From Candidatus Bathyarchaeota archaeon (GTDB lineage: Archaea > Asgardarchaeota > Lokiarchaeia > Sigyniarchaeales > Sigyniarchaeaceae): a stretch of DNA of 6,484 nt. Location of the stretch: positions 1 through 6,484 of the forward strand of contig WJJB01000091.1 of NCBI GenBank assembly GCA_014729935.1. The letters are read 5' to 3'. The notes beneath the pieces are model-generated. The model saw only the letters and a program-made list of their open reading frames with translations, searched no databases and was not told the origin of the DNA. The stretch's first letter is position 1, and each line of letters opens with the position of its first letter. Of this stretch, positions 1-5,816 are shown piece by piece. The position numbers and the translations under genes are program-made.

Positions 1-734
1 GATAATACCTCGATGGGTTCTATGGGATGCCATTGTCCAAGTGCATCATAGATCTCATTTCTTGCTGCCCACCAATCATCCCCGTATTTATCGGCAATGG
101 TCAAGCCAATTCCCACCGCCTCGTGGATATTAGCAACCGTTCTCTCATCCCAGTATTGGAGCTCCTCGTTTAATGCGTGTTCGTGGATGGTACTGCATAT
201 TTCATCAACCGTCACACCTTTCTTGAATGCCATCGAGAATCCTGCTGCCATCGCCGCGGCACAAGACGCATCAGGTTTTGGCTGGTACATGTAAGCCAGG
301 TCTAATGCATCTGCATGCGCCCTGCTTGGATCCAGCATGTTGAAAATGCCAACTGGCGAAATAGCCATGATCGCCGATCCCGTGTTGATGTTATACATTC
401 CCGATTGCCGGGGTGACACGCCGCGCCGCAAGAGTTCTAATGCATTCCTGAGGCACCAGAAAAAATCCCCCGCGTCCGAGAAAGACTCCAACCATACCAA
501 GGCGAGATCCTCTGGAGAGATGTTCCTGCGATACTTCAAGTAGGCTTCCATGAACAGGTTGGCAATCTGGTGGTCGTCTTCGGTTCGTATTCTGTCCAAC
601 ATCAAGGGCTCGATGATTTTTCCATACGTGCTCTCGATTTTCTCGAAGCTCCAATTCTCCACGATGGATCCCATTGCATTCCCTATTGCCCCGCCAAGCA
701 AGCATCCGAATATTCTCGATTCCAAGTGATTCAT
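1..734 (-). CDS. ADP-ribosylglycohydrolase family protein (C-terminus beyond the left edge)
   Basis: Reading leftward from the ATG at 734-732 there is an open frame of 244 codons with no stop before the window edge, so the 3' end is missing. The family (DraG/ARH type) removes ADP-ribose from proteins or small molecules using a binuclear metal site in the cytoplasm. The N-terminus shows the family glycine-rich motif GCLLGGAIGNAMGSIVE (residues 10-26), then RTEDDHQIANLF (50-61), which aligns with the metal-binding T-D-D segment (T51, D53, D54), and a central block around residues 120-165 with SAIMAISPVGIFN and an Ala-rich helix, typical of the family. The C-terminal D-x-D-T metal motif would lie outside the window. 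An AGGGG at 750-746 is 11 bases before the start and a TATA-like box centred near 760 is about 26 bases before it, so a leaderless message is possible. The substrate cannot be told. The gene follows the transporter gene on the same strand after 304 bases. Confidence 0.83.
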   Translation of the reverse strand, partial: MNHLESRIFGCLLGGAIGNAMGSIVENWSFEKIESTYGKIIEPLMLDRIRTEDDHQIANLFMEAYLKYRRNISPEDLALVWLESFSDAGDFFWCLRNALELLRRGVSPRQSGMYNINTGSAIMAISPVGIFNMLDPSRAHADALDLAYMYQPKPDASCAAAMAAGFSMAFKKGVTVDEICSTIHEHALNEELQYWDERTVANIHEAVGIGLTIADKYGDDWWAARNEIYDALGQWHPIEPIEVL

Positions 735-755
735 GTTATCTGATTCCCCTGGGTG

Positions 756-772
756 AAATTTATCCTTTTTTG
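756..772 (-). promoter_or_regulatory. Candidate archaeal promoter of the ADP-ribosylglycohydrolase gene
   Basis: On the minus strand an A-rich, BRE-like run (GCAAAAAAGG) is followed by GATAAATTT, a weak TATA-like box centred near 760. That centre is about 26 bases upstream of the ATG at 734, the usual archaeal TATA-to-start distance, which would give a leaderless transcript. The box is a poor match to the consensus, so this rests mainly on position. Confidence 0.35.
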
Positions 773-802
773 CGAATGAGAACCTTCCCCACTCGCGACG
801 GG

Positions 803-835
803 AAATCACCTGTTCATGTCCAAGAAGGGTGATTT
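803..835. repeat. 8-bp inverted repeat with 17-base spacer
   Basis: AAATCACC at 803-810 is the exact reverse complement of GGTGATTT at 828-835, separated by 17 bases. It lies about 70-100 bases upstream of the ADP-ribosylglycohydrolase start. It could be an operator, an RNA hairpin in a transcript coming from the transporter gene, or chance. No poly-T follows it on either strand, so it is not an intrinsic terminator. Confidence 0.5.
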
Positions 836-1038
836 AGCGGTTGCCCGATCCACCATTACGTGGTGAACCATCACATCTATCGACGTTTCCATCTCTCCCC
901 CAACTCGAGACCACCGGTAGGATTCCTATCGAGATGAGCTATTCATTTCCCTTTCAATCCCCAAGTTTACCCATTTCAACTTTCCCGCTAGTGTGTTACA
1001 CTTCTTGAGTGATTTCCTGCGATATCTTGACGATTTCA

Positions 1039-2547
1039 TCATTCAGAAGACTCGCTTTTCATTTCGATCGCTCGTTGTCGCAAGATGCCGTCCACCCGGT
1101 TGATATCAGATTCTATCCAGCGATTTGCAAGTAACCACATGAACATGGCAGGGATTCCAAGCATCATCGCGGAAATGGCAGTGAGAATGTAATTGCTTGA
1201 AACTTCCAAGATGGTACCAGATATCAGGGGACCTATTCCATATCCCAAGGTCTCCAAGAATTGATTCCACGAGGAGATGGTGCCTTGTGCCTCTGGCAAG
1301 TTGATCTTTTGCAGGATGGGAGATTGGTTGATGTTGTAAATCCCAAGGACAGCCCTGAGAATGAATATAAGCACGCCGAATACAATGAAAATTGGATATC
1401 GCACGAGGCTCATCAGGTCCGTTCCCTCACCAGGGGTTAACTTTGGCAAGGGTACGATGAAAAGCAGGATGACCACGCAAAACAGGATTACCATGGACGC
1501 GATAATAAGGTAAATCCGGTTCTTTACATGTCGCTTGGCTAACGTGTCTGATAGTTTTGAGAATGCGATGGAACCGATGATAGCACCGGGTATGCCAAAG
1601 ACGATCATGAGCACGCTTGAGGACGTGGCAGAGATATTATGCGGGGGGCTTTGAACGTAAGGGTACACGAGGTAAACTGCAATGGAAAACAATATCCACG
1701 TGAAGACACCTTCTATGAATGCAATGATGTTCGTCTTTGAAAAGATGGTTGACTTGATGGTCTCCCTGTTCAACTTGTACCCGTATTCCACGGTGGCATC
1801 ATTTAATGCAAGCTTGAGCTCGGCATGCTTGATACCCTTCCTTGGTTCCTCGAGAGCAAGCCACGTGAATACCGAGCCAAACAGCAAGGCACCTCCAGAT
1901 ATCCAGTAATAAATTCGCCAATATCCCAATTGGATGAGACCGGCACTGGCGATCATTCCAATGATGAGCATCAATTGCCGGGTGGTCTCGAGCAAGCCGA
2001 AGAACCGTGATCTCTCGTCCATCTCGATGGCATCATTTGACCAAGCATTGATGCTAGGAGCGATACCTCCTTGGCCGAAACCAAGCAACGCGTGGAAAAG
2101 GATGAAGAATCCAAGCATCACCGTGGAATCACCCGAGGGAACAAAGCCATTGCACAACCTGGCAATACCCATTATCGCGAGTGAAATGGAGAGAATGCTC
2201 TTCCTACGATATTTGTCTGCAAGAAAACCAAACACGATACCCGTGATTGCTAGTACTACGAGTTTTGCACTCACGATAATGCCCATGTGTAACGCGTGTA
2301 AATCGTCGCCAGGCCATATTACTTGCGAGATGCCAAGCATGTTCAGCATTAATCCAGCCACGGCAATTGAGACCAAGGATTGCACGACAAGCACCTCCCA
2401 TGCCTGTCCAAGGATACCGCCACGACCGGAAGGTGTGGGATCGTGATGCAAGATCATGCGATGAATCATGGCAGGGGAGAATTGAATGTAACGCGTGGTG
2501 CCCGTGGAATGTTCAATCCGCATTAGGTTGGGACCAATTTTTCCCAT
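1039..2547 (-). CDS. Major facilitator superfamily (MFS) transporter, substrate unknown
   Basis: This encodes a 502-residue integral membrane protein with about twelve hydrophobic helices in the 6+6 arrangement of the MFS, secondary carriers driven by an ion gradient or substrate gradient. Counting from the chosen Met, the loop between helices 2 and 3 (107-116) reads GFLADKYRRK, matching MFS motif A (G-x-L-x-D-x-x-x-R-R/K). A long charged central loop around residues 232-272 separates the two halves, and the C-terminal tail is hydrophilic (roughly 477-502). The N-terminus has an unusually long, about 50-residue, polar stretch before helix 1. The frame is open from an ATG at 2586, but that start would lie upstream of the likely TATA box at 2565-2573, so I prefer the ATG at 2547. 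The ATG at 2523 is also possible. No Shine-Dalgarno is visible at any of them, which fits a leaderless message. Nothing in the sequence identifies the substrate; sugar, drug or metabolite export are all open. Confidence 0.85.
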   Translation of the reverse strand: MGKIGPNLMRIEHSTGTTRYIQFSPAMIHRMILHHDPTPSGRGGILGQAWEVLVVQSLVSIAVAGLMLNMLGISQVIWPGDDLHALHMGIIVSAKLVVLAITGIVFGFLADKYRRKSILSISLAIMGIARLCNGFVPSGDSTVMLGFFILFHALLGFGQGGIAPSINAWSNDAIEMDERSRFFGLLETTRQLMLIIGMIASAGLIQLGYWRIYYWISGGALLFGSVFTWLALEEPRKGIKHAELKLALNDATVEYGYKLNRETIKSTIFSKTNIIAFIEGVFTWILFSIAVYLVYPYVQSPPHNISATSSSVLMIVFGIPGAIIGSIAFSKLSDTLAKRHVKNRIYLIIASMVILFCVVILLFIVPLPKLTPGEGTDLMSLVRYPIFIVFGVLIFILRAVLGIYNINQSPILQKINLPEAQGTISSWNQFLETLGYGIGPLISGTILEVSSNYILTAISAMMLGIPAMFMWLLANRWIESDINRVDGILRQRAIEMKSESSE

Positions 2548-2557
2548 GAAATCATAA

Positions 2558-2573
2558 CCGAAAAGTATATATG
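2558..2573 (+). promoter_or_regulatory. dnaK core promoter (BRE + TATA box)
   Basis: CCGAAAA (2558-2564) followed at once by GTATATATG (2565-2573) is a near-ideal archaeal TFB-recognition element plus TATA box. A start site 24-27 bases downstream of the box centre would fall at about 2593-2596, giving a 5' leader of about 48 bases before the dnaK ATG at 2643. The same AT core read on the minus strand (CATATATAC) lies about 22 bases before the transporter ATG at 2547 and may serve that gene too. Confidence 0.75.
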
Positions 2574-2579
2574 TGGTTT

Positions 2580-2615
2580 TTACCAAATACTAATTGGTAA
2601 CGATATGTTACCAAT
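2580..2615. promoter_or_regulatory. Putative heat-shock operator: three alternating TTACCAA half-sites
   Basis: TTACCAA at 2580-2586, TTGGTAA at 2594-2600 and TTACCAA at 2608-2614 are identical half-sites in alternating orientation, each separated by exactly 7 bases. The second and third extend to a perfect inverted repeat, ATTGGTAAC-N5-GTTACCAAT (2593-2615). The element begins 7 bases after the dnaK TATA box and covers the predicted start of transcription, where a bound repressor would block polymerase. Its core GTAAC-N5-GTTAC has the same geometry as CTAAC-N5-GTTAG, the palindrome reported for the Archaeoglobus heat-shock regulator HSR1, and its position is like that of Phr sites in Pyrococcus. 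The repeats are seen directly; the regulator is inferred from known archaeal biology. Confidence 0.72.
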
Positions 2616-2630
2616 AAAATCATACACAAA

Positions 2631-2636
2631 GAGTGA
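2631..2636 (+). promoter_or_regulatory. Weak ribosome binding site of dnaK
   Basis: GAGTGA ends 6 bases before the ATG at 2643 and partly matches the GAGGTGA expected for archaeal ribosomes. A second ATG at 2639 in another frame is closer to it (2 bases), but only 2643 opens the Hsp70 frame. The match is partial. Confidence 0.4.
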
Positions 2637-2642
2637 ATATGC

Positions 2643-4535
2643 ATGCCAAAAAAAGAAAAAATACTTGGAATAGACCTTGGTACCTCCAACTCGGCAGCCT
2701 CAGTCATGGAAGGGGGCAATCCCGTCATGATACCGGCAGCGGAGGGAACAACGATTGGAGGAGGCAAAGCATTTCCAAGTTATGTAGCATTTACGAAGGA
2801 TGACAGGATCTTGGTTGGCGAGGCAGCAAGACGCCAGGCAATCTCGAATCCCGAGCGCACGATTACTGCAATCAAGCGAAAGATGGGCACCACACACAAG
2901 ACGAAGATAGGTGGAAAGGAATACACGCCCCAAGAGATTTCTGCAATGATCCTCCAAAAAATTAAGACAGACGCAGAGGATTTTCTCGGGGAAACCATCG
3001 AGAAAGCAGTCATCACGGTTCCTGCGTATTTTAACGATGCGCAACGTACCGCGACGAAGGATGCGGGTAAAATTGCCGGACTTGACGTGGTTCGCATCAT
3101 CAACGAGCCAACTGCAGCAGCACTTGCATACGGCCTCAAGAATGAGGAAAAAGAGCTTAAAATCGCTGTATTAGATCTCGGTGGCGGCACTTTCGATGTC
3201 ACCATCATGGAGATGGGCGAGGGCGTGTTCCAAGTTATATCAACATCGGGCGATACCCAGCTTGGTGGAACCGATATGGACAGGCTCATCATGGAAGATA
3301 TTGCCACTGAATTCAAGCGACGCGAGAACATCGACTTGCTCGAAGATCCCACTTCGAAACGCCGCCTGTTAGAAGCAGCAGAAAAAGCCAAGATAGAGCT
3401 ATCCACGCTTTACTCCACGAAGATCAACCTGCCATTCATTGCGAAGGATGATTCTGGACCAAAGCACTTGGAAATGGAATATACCCGTTCCCGGTTGGAA
3501 GAAACCATCGCCAGTGTCTTAAAACGATTGGTTCCACCCATGGAATCCGCGCTGGAAGATGCAGAACTGGCAAAGGGTGATATCGACAAGGTACTCCTCA
3601 TTGGTGGTCCCACGAGAATGCCAGTCGTGCAGGAAACATTTAGTGACTTCTTCGGTCGCAAGGCAGAAGGAGGCGTGGATCCAATGGAGGCAGTTGCAAT
3701 TGGTGCCGCAATTCAAGGAGCGGTCCTCGCGGGAGACATGAAGGAAATCTTGCTCTTGGACGTGACTCCGCTCACCCTGGGACTTGAAACACTTGGTGAT
3801 GTCATGACGCCGTTGATAGAACGAAACACCACGATACCCGTGAAACGAAAGAAGGTATTCACGACTGCATCGGATAATCAACCATCCGTTGAAATTCACG
3901 TGTTGCAAGGCGAGCGACCCATGGCGAAGGATAATTTCTCCCTGGGCAAATTTTACTTGGAAGGCATCCCACCTGCGCCACGTGGAGTGCCACAAATCGA
4001 AGTCACCTTCGAAATTGACGCAAATGGCATCCTGAAGGTAACCGCAAAGGATCTAGGTACAGGACGCGATAAATCAATTCGCATTGAAGGCACCAAGAAG
4101 CTCGACGAAGATCAAATCGAGCGCATGAAGGCAGAAGCTGAACAGAACAAGGAAGCGGACAAGAAGCTAAGAGAGATCATCGAGAAGCGGAACAAGTTGG
4201 ACTCGATGGCATTCCAGGCTGAGAAACTAATGAAGGAAAATCCCGATATCGTCGACGAACCCATGAAAGAAACCCTCGTGGCGGCGATTGATGAAGCTCG
4301 GGATGTCGTGAAAAACAAGCCAAAAGATGAAAACGCCATCGAACGGGTCATCAAGGACCTTGAAGCATCGCTTCACGAGCTATCACAAAAGATCTACCAG
4401 AAATCTGCAGCCACAGGTGCACCGGCCGGATCTGGACCTCAAGGAGGGCCAGGCACGCATGGGGCACCGGGCCAAGGTGCACAATACCAGCAGCAATCTG
4501 GCGATGATGACGTGGTAGACGCGGATTACGCGTGA
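2643..4535 (+). CDS. dnaK: Molecular chaperone DnaK (Hsp70)
   Basis: This is a complete 630-residue cytosolic Hsp70, an ATP-driven chaperone that binds exposed hydrophobic segments and works with DnaJ and, in aggregate rescue, ClpB. The nucleotide domain shows GIDLGTSNS (9-17), the catalytic lysine in AIKRKMG (K78), VITVPAYFNDAQR (123-135), INEPTAAALAYG (153-164), LDLGGGTFDVTI (177-188) and LIGGPTRMPVVQ (319-330). The interdomain linker ILLLDV is at 369-374, the beta substrate domain runs to about 485, and a helical lid to about 588. A Gly/Pro/Gln-rich tail ends in DDDVVDADYA. The short spacing between K78 and VITVPAYF shows it lacks the insert of Gram-negative DnaK, as in archaeal and Gram-positive forms. 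The protein has no cysteine. Transcription is probably heat-regulated through the operator at 2580-2615. The ATG at 2643 is placed by family alignment. Confidence 0.97.
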   Translation: MPKKEKILGIDLGTSNSAASVMEGGNPVMIPAAEGTTIGGGKAFPSYVAFTKDDRILVGEAARRQAISNPERTITAIKRKMGTTHKTKIGGKEYTPQEISAMILQKIKTDAEDFLGETIEKAVITVPAYFNDAQRTATKDAGKIAGLDVVRIINEPTAAALAYGLKNEEKELKIAVLDLGGGTFDVTIMEMGEGVFQVISTSGDTQLGGTDMDRLIMEDIATEFKRRENIDLLEDPTSKRRLLEAAEKAKIELSTLYSTKINLPFIAKDDSGPKHLEMEYTRSRLEETIASVLKRLVPPMESALEDAELAKGDIDKVLLIGGPTRMPVVQETFSDFFGRKAEGGVDPMEAVAIGAAIQGAVLAGDMKEILLLDVTPLTLGLETLGDVMTPLIERNTTIPVKRKKVFTTASDNQPSVEIHVLQGERPMAKDNFSLGKFYLEGIPPAPRGVPQIEVTFEIDANGILKVTAKDLGTGRDKSIRIEGTKKLDEDQIERMKAEAEQNKEADKKLREIIEKRNKLDSMAFQAEKLMKENPDIVDEPMKETLVAAIDEARDVVKNKPKDENAIERVIKDLEASLHELSQKIYQKSAATGAPAGSGPQGGPGTHGAPGQGAQYQQQSGDDDVVDADYA

Positions 4536-4543
4536 TTCCCCTC

Positions 4544-4553
4544 TTTTTTTTTT
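4544..4553 (+). terminator. T10 terminator after dnaK
   Basis: A run of ten T begins 8 bases after the dnaK stop, with no strong stem-loop before it. Archaeal RNA polymerase terminates at such oligo-T tracts on the non-template strand without a hairpin. It suggests that dnaK is mainly transcribed alone and that dnaJ-clpB have their own promoter, though partial readthrough is possible. Confidence 0.65.
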
Positions 4554-4593
4554 CCATCCCGAGCATTTTCAATATCCGGTTGTAGACTCACGA

Positions 4594-4610
4594 TAACCAA
4601 CAAAAAATAT
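4594..4610 (+). promoter_or_regulatory. Possible promoter of dnaJ-clpB
   Basis: An A-rich run leading into AAAATAT (4604-4610) is the best TATA-like element in the 224-bp gap. It would start transcription near 4630 and give a leader of about 130 bases, which is long. TAACCAA at 4594-4600, immediately before it, matches the dnaK operator half-site at six of seven positions. A second, weaker candidate is ATGTAAAT at 4686-4693 after GAAAACC. Neither is strong. Confidence 0.28.
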
Positions 4611-4741
4611 CAAACCATGAATCGACATGATTCTCCCGAATGCCCACCCAGTCCCTCCCCATTTGGATGCGGTCATGGGAAAACCATGTAAATGTTGCAG
4701 GATGACACGAGATGGGGAGAAACACGAGAAAAGAATGAACC

Positions 4742-4746
4742 GGAGG
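4742..4746 (+). promoter_or_regulatory. Shine-Dalgarno-like GGAGG before dnaJ
   Basis: GGAGG is a full match to the archaeal anti-Shine-Dalgarno core, but 13 bases separate it from the ATG at 4760, longer than usual. No in-frame start closer to it gives a better J-domain N-terminus, so the start at 4760 is kept on family grounds. Confidence 0.45.
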
Positions 4747-4759
4747 CGTCAAGAAACCC

Positions 4760-5803
4760 ATGGCAAACAAAGACTATTACAAGATCCTTGGCATCAGCAA
4801 ATCCGCATCGAAGGAAGAAATTAAGCGCGCATTCAGGAAGAAAGCTAGGAAATATCATCCAGATGTGAATCCCGGGGACGAGGAAGCCGAGGAAAAATTC
4901 AAGGAAATTAACGAAGCGTACATGATCCTCAATGATGACAAGAAGCGTGAAATGTATGACAAATTTGGCGTCGTGGATGGTGAAATGCCAGATTTCTCGG
5001 GAGCAAGAGGATCCAGCGGTGGATTTGGTGGGAGTGGAGGACGGGTGTACCGGGGTCCAGACGGAACTGTTTATTACACGTCGACAGGTGGAGCCCCGGG
5101 AGGCACCAGCGGGGTCAACTTCGATGATATCTTCGGGGGAAGATCCGGCAGGCGAGGAAGTGGAAGTTTTGGTGGATTCGATTTTTTCAATGATCTCGGA
5201 GATATCTTCGACGTGTTCAATCAAAAACGTGGTAGCACGAGATCTCGTTCCAGCAGGACAACTGAGTTTCCCCGGGAGGGTGATGATCTAAGGTATGACA
5301 TGGAGATCGATTTCATGGATGCCTTCCACGGTGCCAACAAGAAGATCTCTTACAGGAATCCCGTAACGGGGGAACAAAAGACCGTCACGGTGAAAATTCC
5401 CGCAGGGCTCAAGCCAGAGCAAAAATTGCGACTGAAAGGCCTTGGCATGCCAGGAGAAAGGGGGGGAAAATCAGGTGACTTATACATAGCCGTTCACGTC
5501 CGATCCGATCCCCGGTTCGAAAGACGTGATAATGATGACGTGGTGGTCACCAAGGAAATCCCATTCTCTACTGCGGCACTTGGGGGCAAGGTGGAGGTTG
5601 ATGGGCTAGATAGAACCTTGACTGTAACCGTTCCACCTGGCACGAAAGACTCGACCATGTTGCGCCTCAAAAACCAGGGATTTCCCAAGTTGCACTCCAA
5701 TCAACGAGGCAACTTGCTCCTTGATATCAAGGTACAGGTTCCCGAGTCACTTAACAAGGAACAACGCAAGTTATTGGAAGAATTACGATTACATGGAATG
5801 TAG
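4760..5803 (+). CDS. dnaJ: DnaJ-type co-chaperone, class B (no zinc finger)
   Basis: This complete 347-residue J-domain protein stimulates DnaK ATP hydrolysis and delivers unfolded clients in the cytoplasm. The J-domain covers residues 4-70 (DYYKILGISKSAS at the start, HPD at 33-35, EEKFKEINEAY, YDKFG). A Gly/Phe/Ser/Arg-rich region (about 75-168) follows, with acidic-aromatic motifs NFDDIFGG (120-127) and LGDIFDVF (146-153). Two beta-barrel client domains (about 173-248 and 252-330) include VKIPAGLKPEQKLRLKGLG and VTVPPGTKDSTMLRLKNQG. The four CxxCxGxG zinc motifs of canonical DnaJ are absent: only about eight residues link KISY to KTVTVKIPAG, and the whole protein has no cysteine. It is therefore a class B (CbpA/DnaJ2/DNAJB-like) protein, and 'cbpA' would be an equally fair name. 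It is 224 bases downstream of dnaK and a few bases upstream of clpB, so it is probably the J-protein of this disaggregation module. Confidence 0.93.
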   Translation: MANKDYYKILGISKSASKEEIKRAFRKKARKYHPDVNPGDEEAEEKFKEINEAYMILNDDKKREMYDKFGVVDGEMPDFSGARGSSGGFGGSGGRVYRGPDGTVYYTSTGGAPGGTSGVNFDDIFGGRSGRRGSGSFGGFDFFNDLGDIFDVFNQKRGSTRSRSSRTTEFPREGDDLRYDMEIDFMDAFHGANKKISYRNPVTGEQKTVTVKIPAGLKPEQKLRLKGLGMPGERGGKSGDLYIAVHVRSDPRFERRDNDDVVVTKEIPFSTAALGGKVEVDGLDRTLTVTVPPGTKDSTMLRLKNQGFPKLHSNQRGNLLLDIKVQVPESLNKEQRKLLEELRLHGM

Positions 5804-5807
5804 GTGA
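5802..5807 (+). promoter_or_regulatory. Ribosome binding site of clpB
   Basis: AGGTGA overlaps the dnaJ stop codon (TAG at 5801-5803) and matches the archaeal Shine-Dalgarno sequence. Its spacing is 0 bases to the ATG at 5808, 9 to the ATG at 5817 and 12 to the ATG at 5820, so it favours 5817 and argues against 5808. The overlap indicates translation of clpB coupled to dnaJ. Confidence 0.65.
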
Positions 5808-5816
5808 ATGAATCAA

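Larger units (their letters stand above)
735..1038. other. Intergenic stretch between transporter and ADP-ribosylglycohydrolase genes
   Basis: These 304 bases lie downstream of the transporter stop and upstream of the ADP-ribosylglycohydrolase start, both on the minus strand. I see no convincing gene, tRNA or repeat array. They hold the candidate promoter near 756-772, an 8-bp inverted repeat (803-810 with 828-835), a short near-palindrome TAGGA-T-TCCTA at 918-928, and a 28-codon minus-strand frame at 806-892 that I do not accept as a gene. No T-rich tract follows the transporter stop on its strand, so readthrough into the next gene cannot be excluded. Confidence 0.6.

Noticed and set aside
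391..705. 104-codon minus-strand frame within the ADP-ribosylglycohydrolase gene
   Set aside because: It is on the same strand but in a different frame from the recognisable family protein, and its Arg-rich product has no family motif.
806..892. 28-codon minus-strand frame preceded by GGGGGAGAG
   Set aside because: The upstream purine run looks like a ribosome site, but the ATG is only one or two bases from it, the peptide is very short and nothing else supports it.
918..928. TAGGA-T-TCCTA short palindrome in the 735-1038 gap
   Set aside because: It is too short to form an RNA hairpin, is isolated, and expected by chance at this length.
1934..2446. 170-codon open frame on the plus strand inside the MFS transporter gene
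   Set aside because: It is antisense to a convincing twelve-helix transporter, has no ribosome binding site and no recognisable domain.
2580..2615. Bacterial CIRCE element (HrcA site) as explanation of the dnaK palindrome
   Set aside because: CIRCE is TTAGCACTC-N9-GAGTGCTAA; neither the sequence nor the 9-base spacer fits, and the promoter is of the archaeal BRE/TATA type.
2780..3406. 208-codon open frame on the minus strand inside dnaK
   Set aside because: It is fully antisense to a certain Hsp70 gene, its Ser-rich product resembles nothing I recognise, and it is explained by the codon bias of dnaK.
4617..4691. 24-codon plus-strand frame in the dnaK-dnaJ gap, with two cysteines
   Set aside because: It is Pro/Ser-rich, has no ribosome binding site and begins before the likely transcription start.
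4627..4824. 65-codon plus-strand frame containing CKCC and overlapping the dnaJ start
   Set aside because: CKCC hints at a small zinc peptide, but the frame runs out of phase into the J-domain and has no ribosome binding site.
4673..5224. 183-codon minus-strand open frame over the start of dnaJ
   Set aside because: It is antisense to the J-domain and G/F region, and its composition mirrors the Gly/Ser-rich coding sequence.
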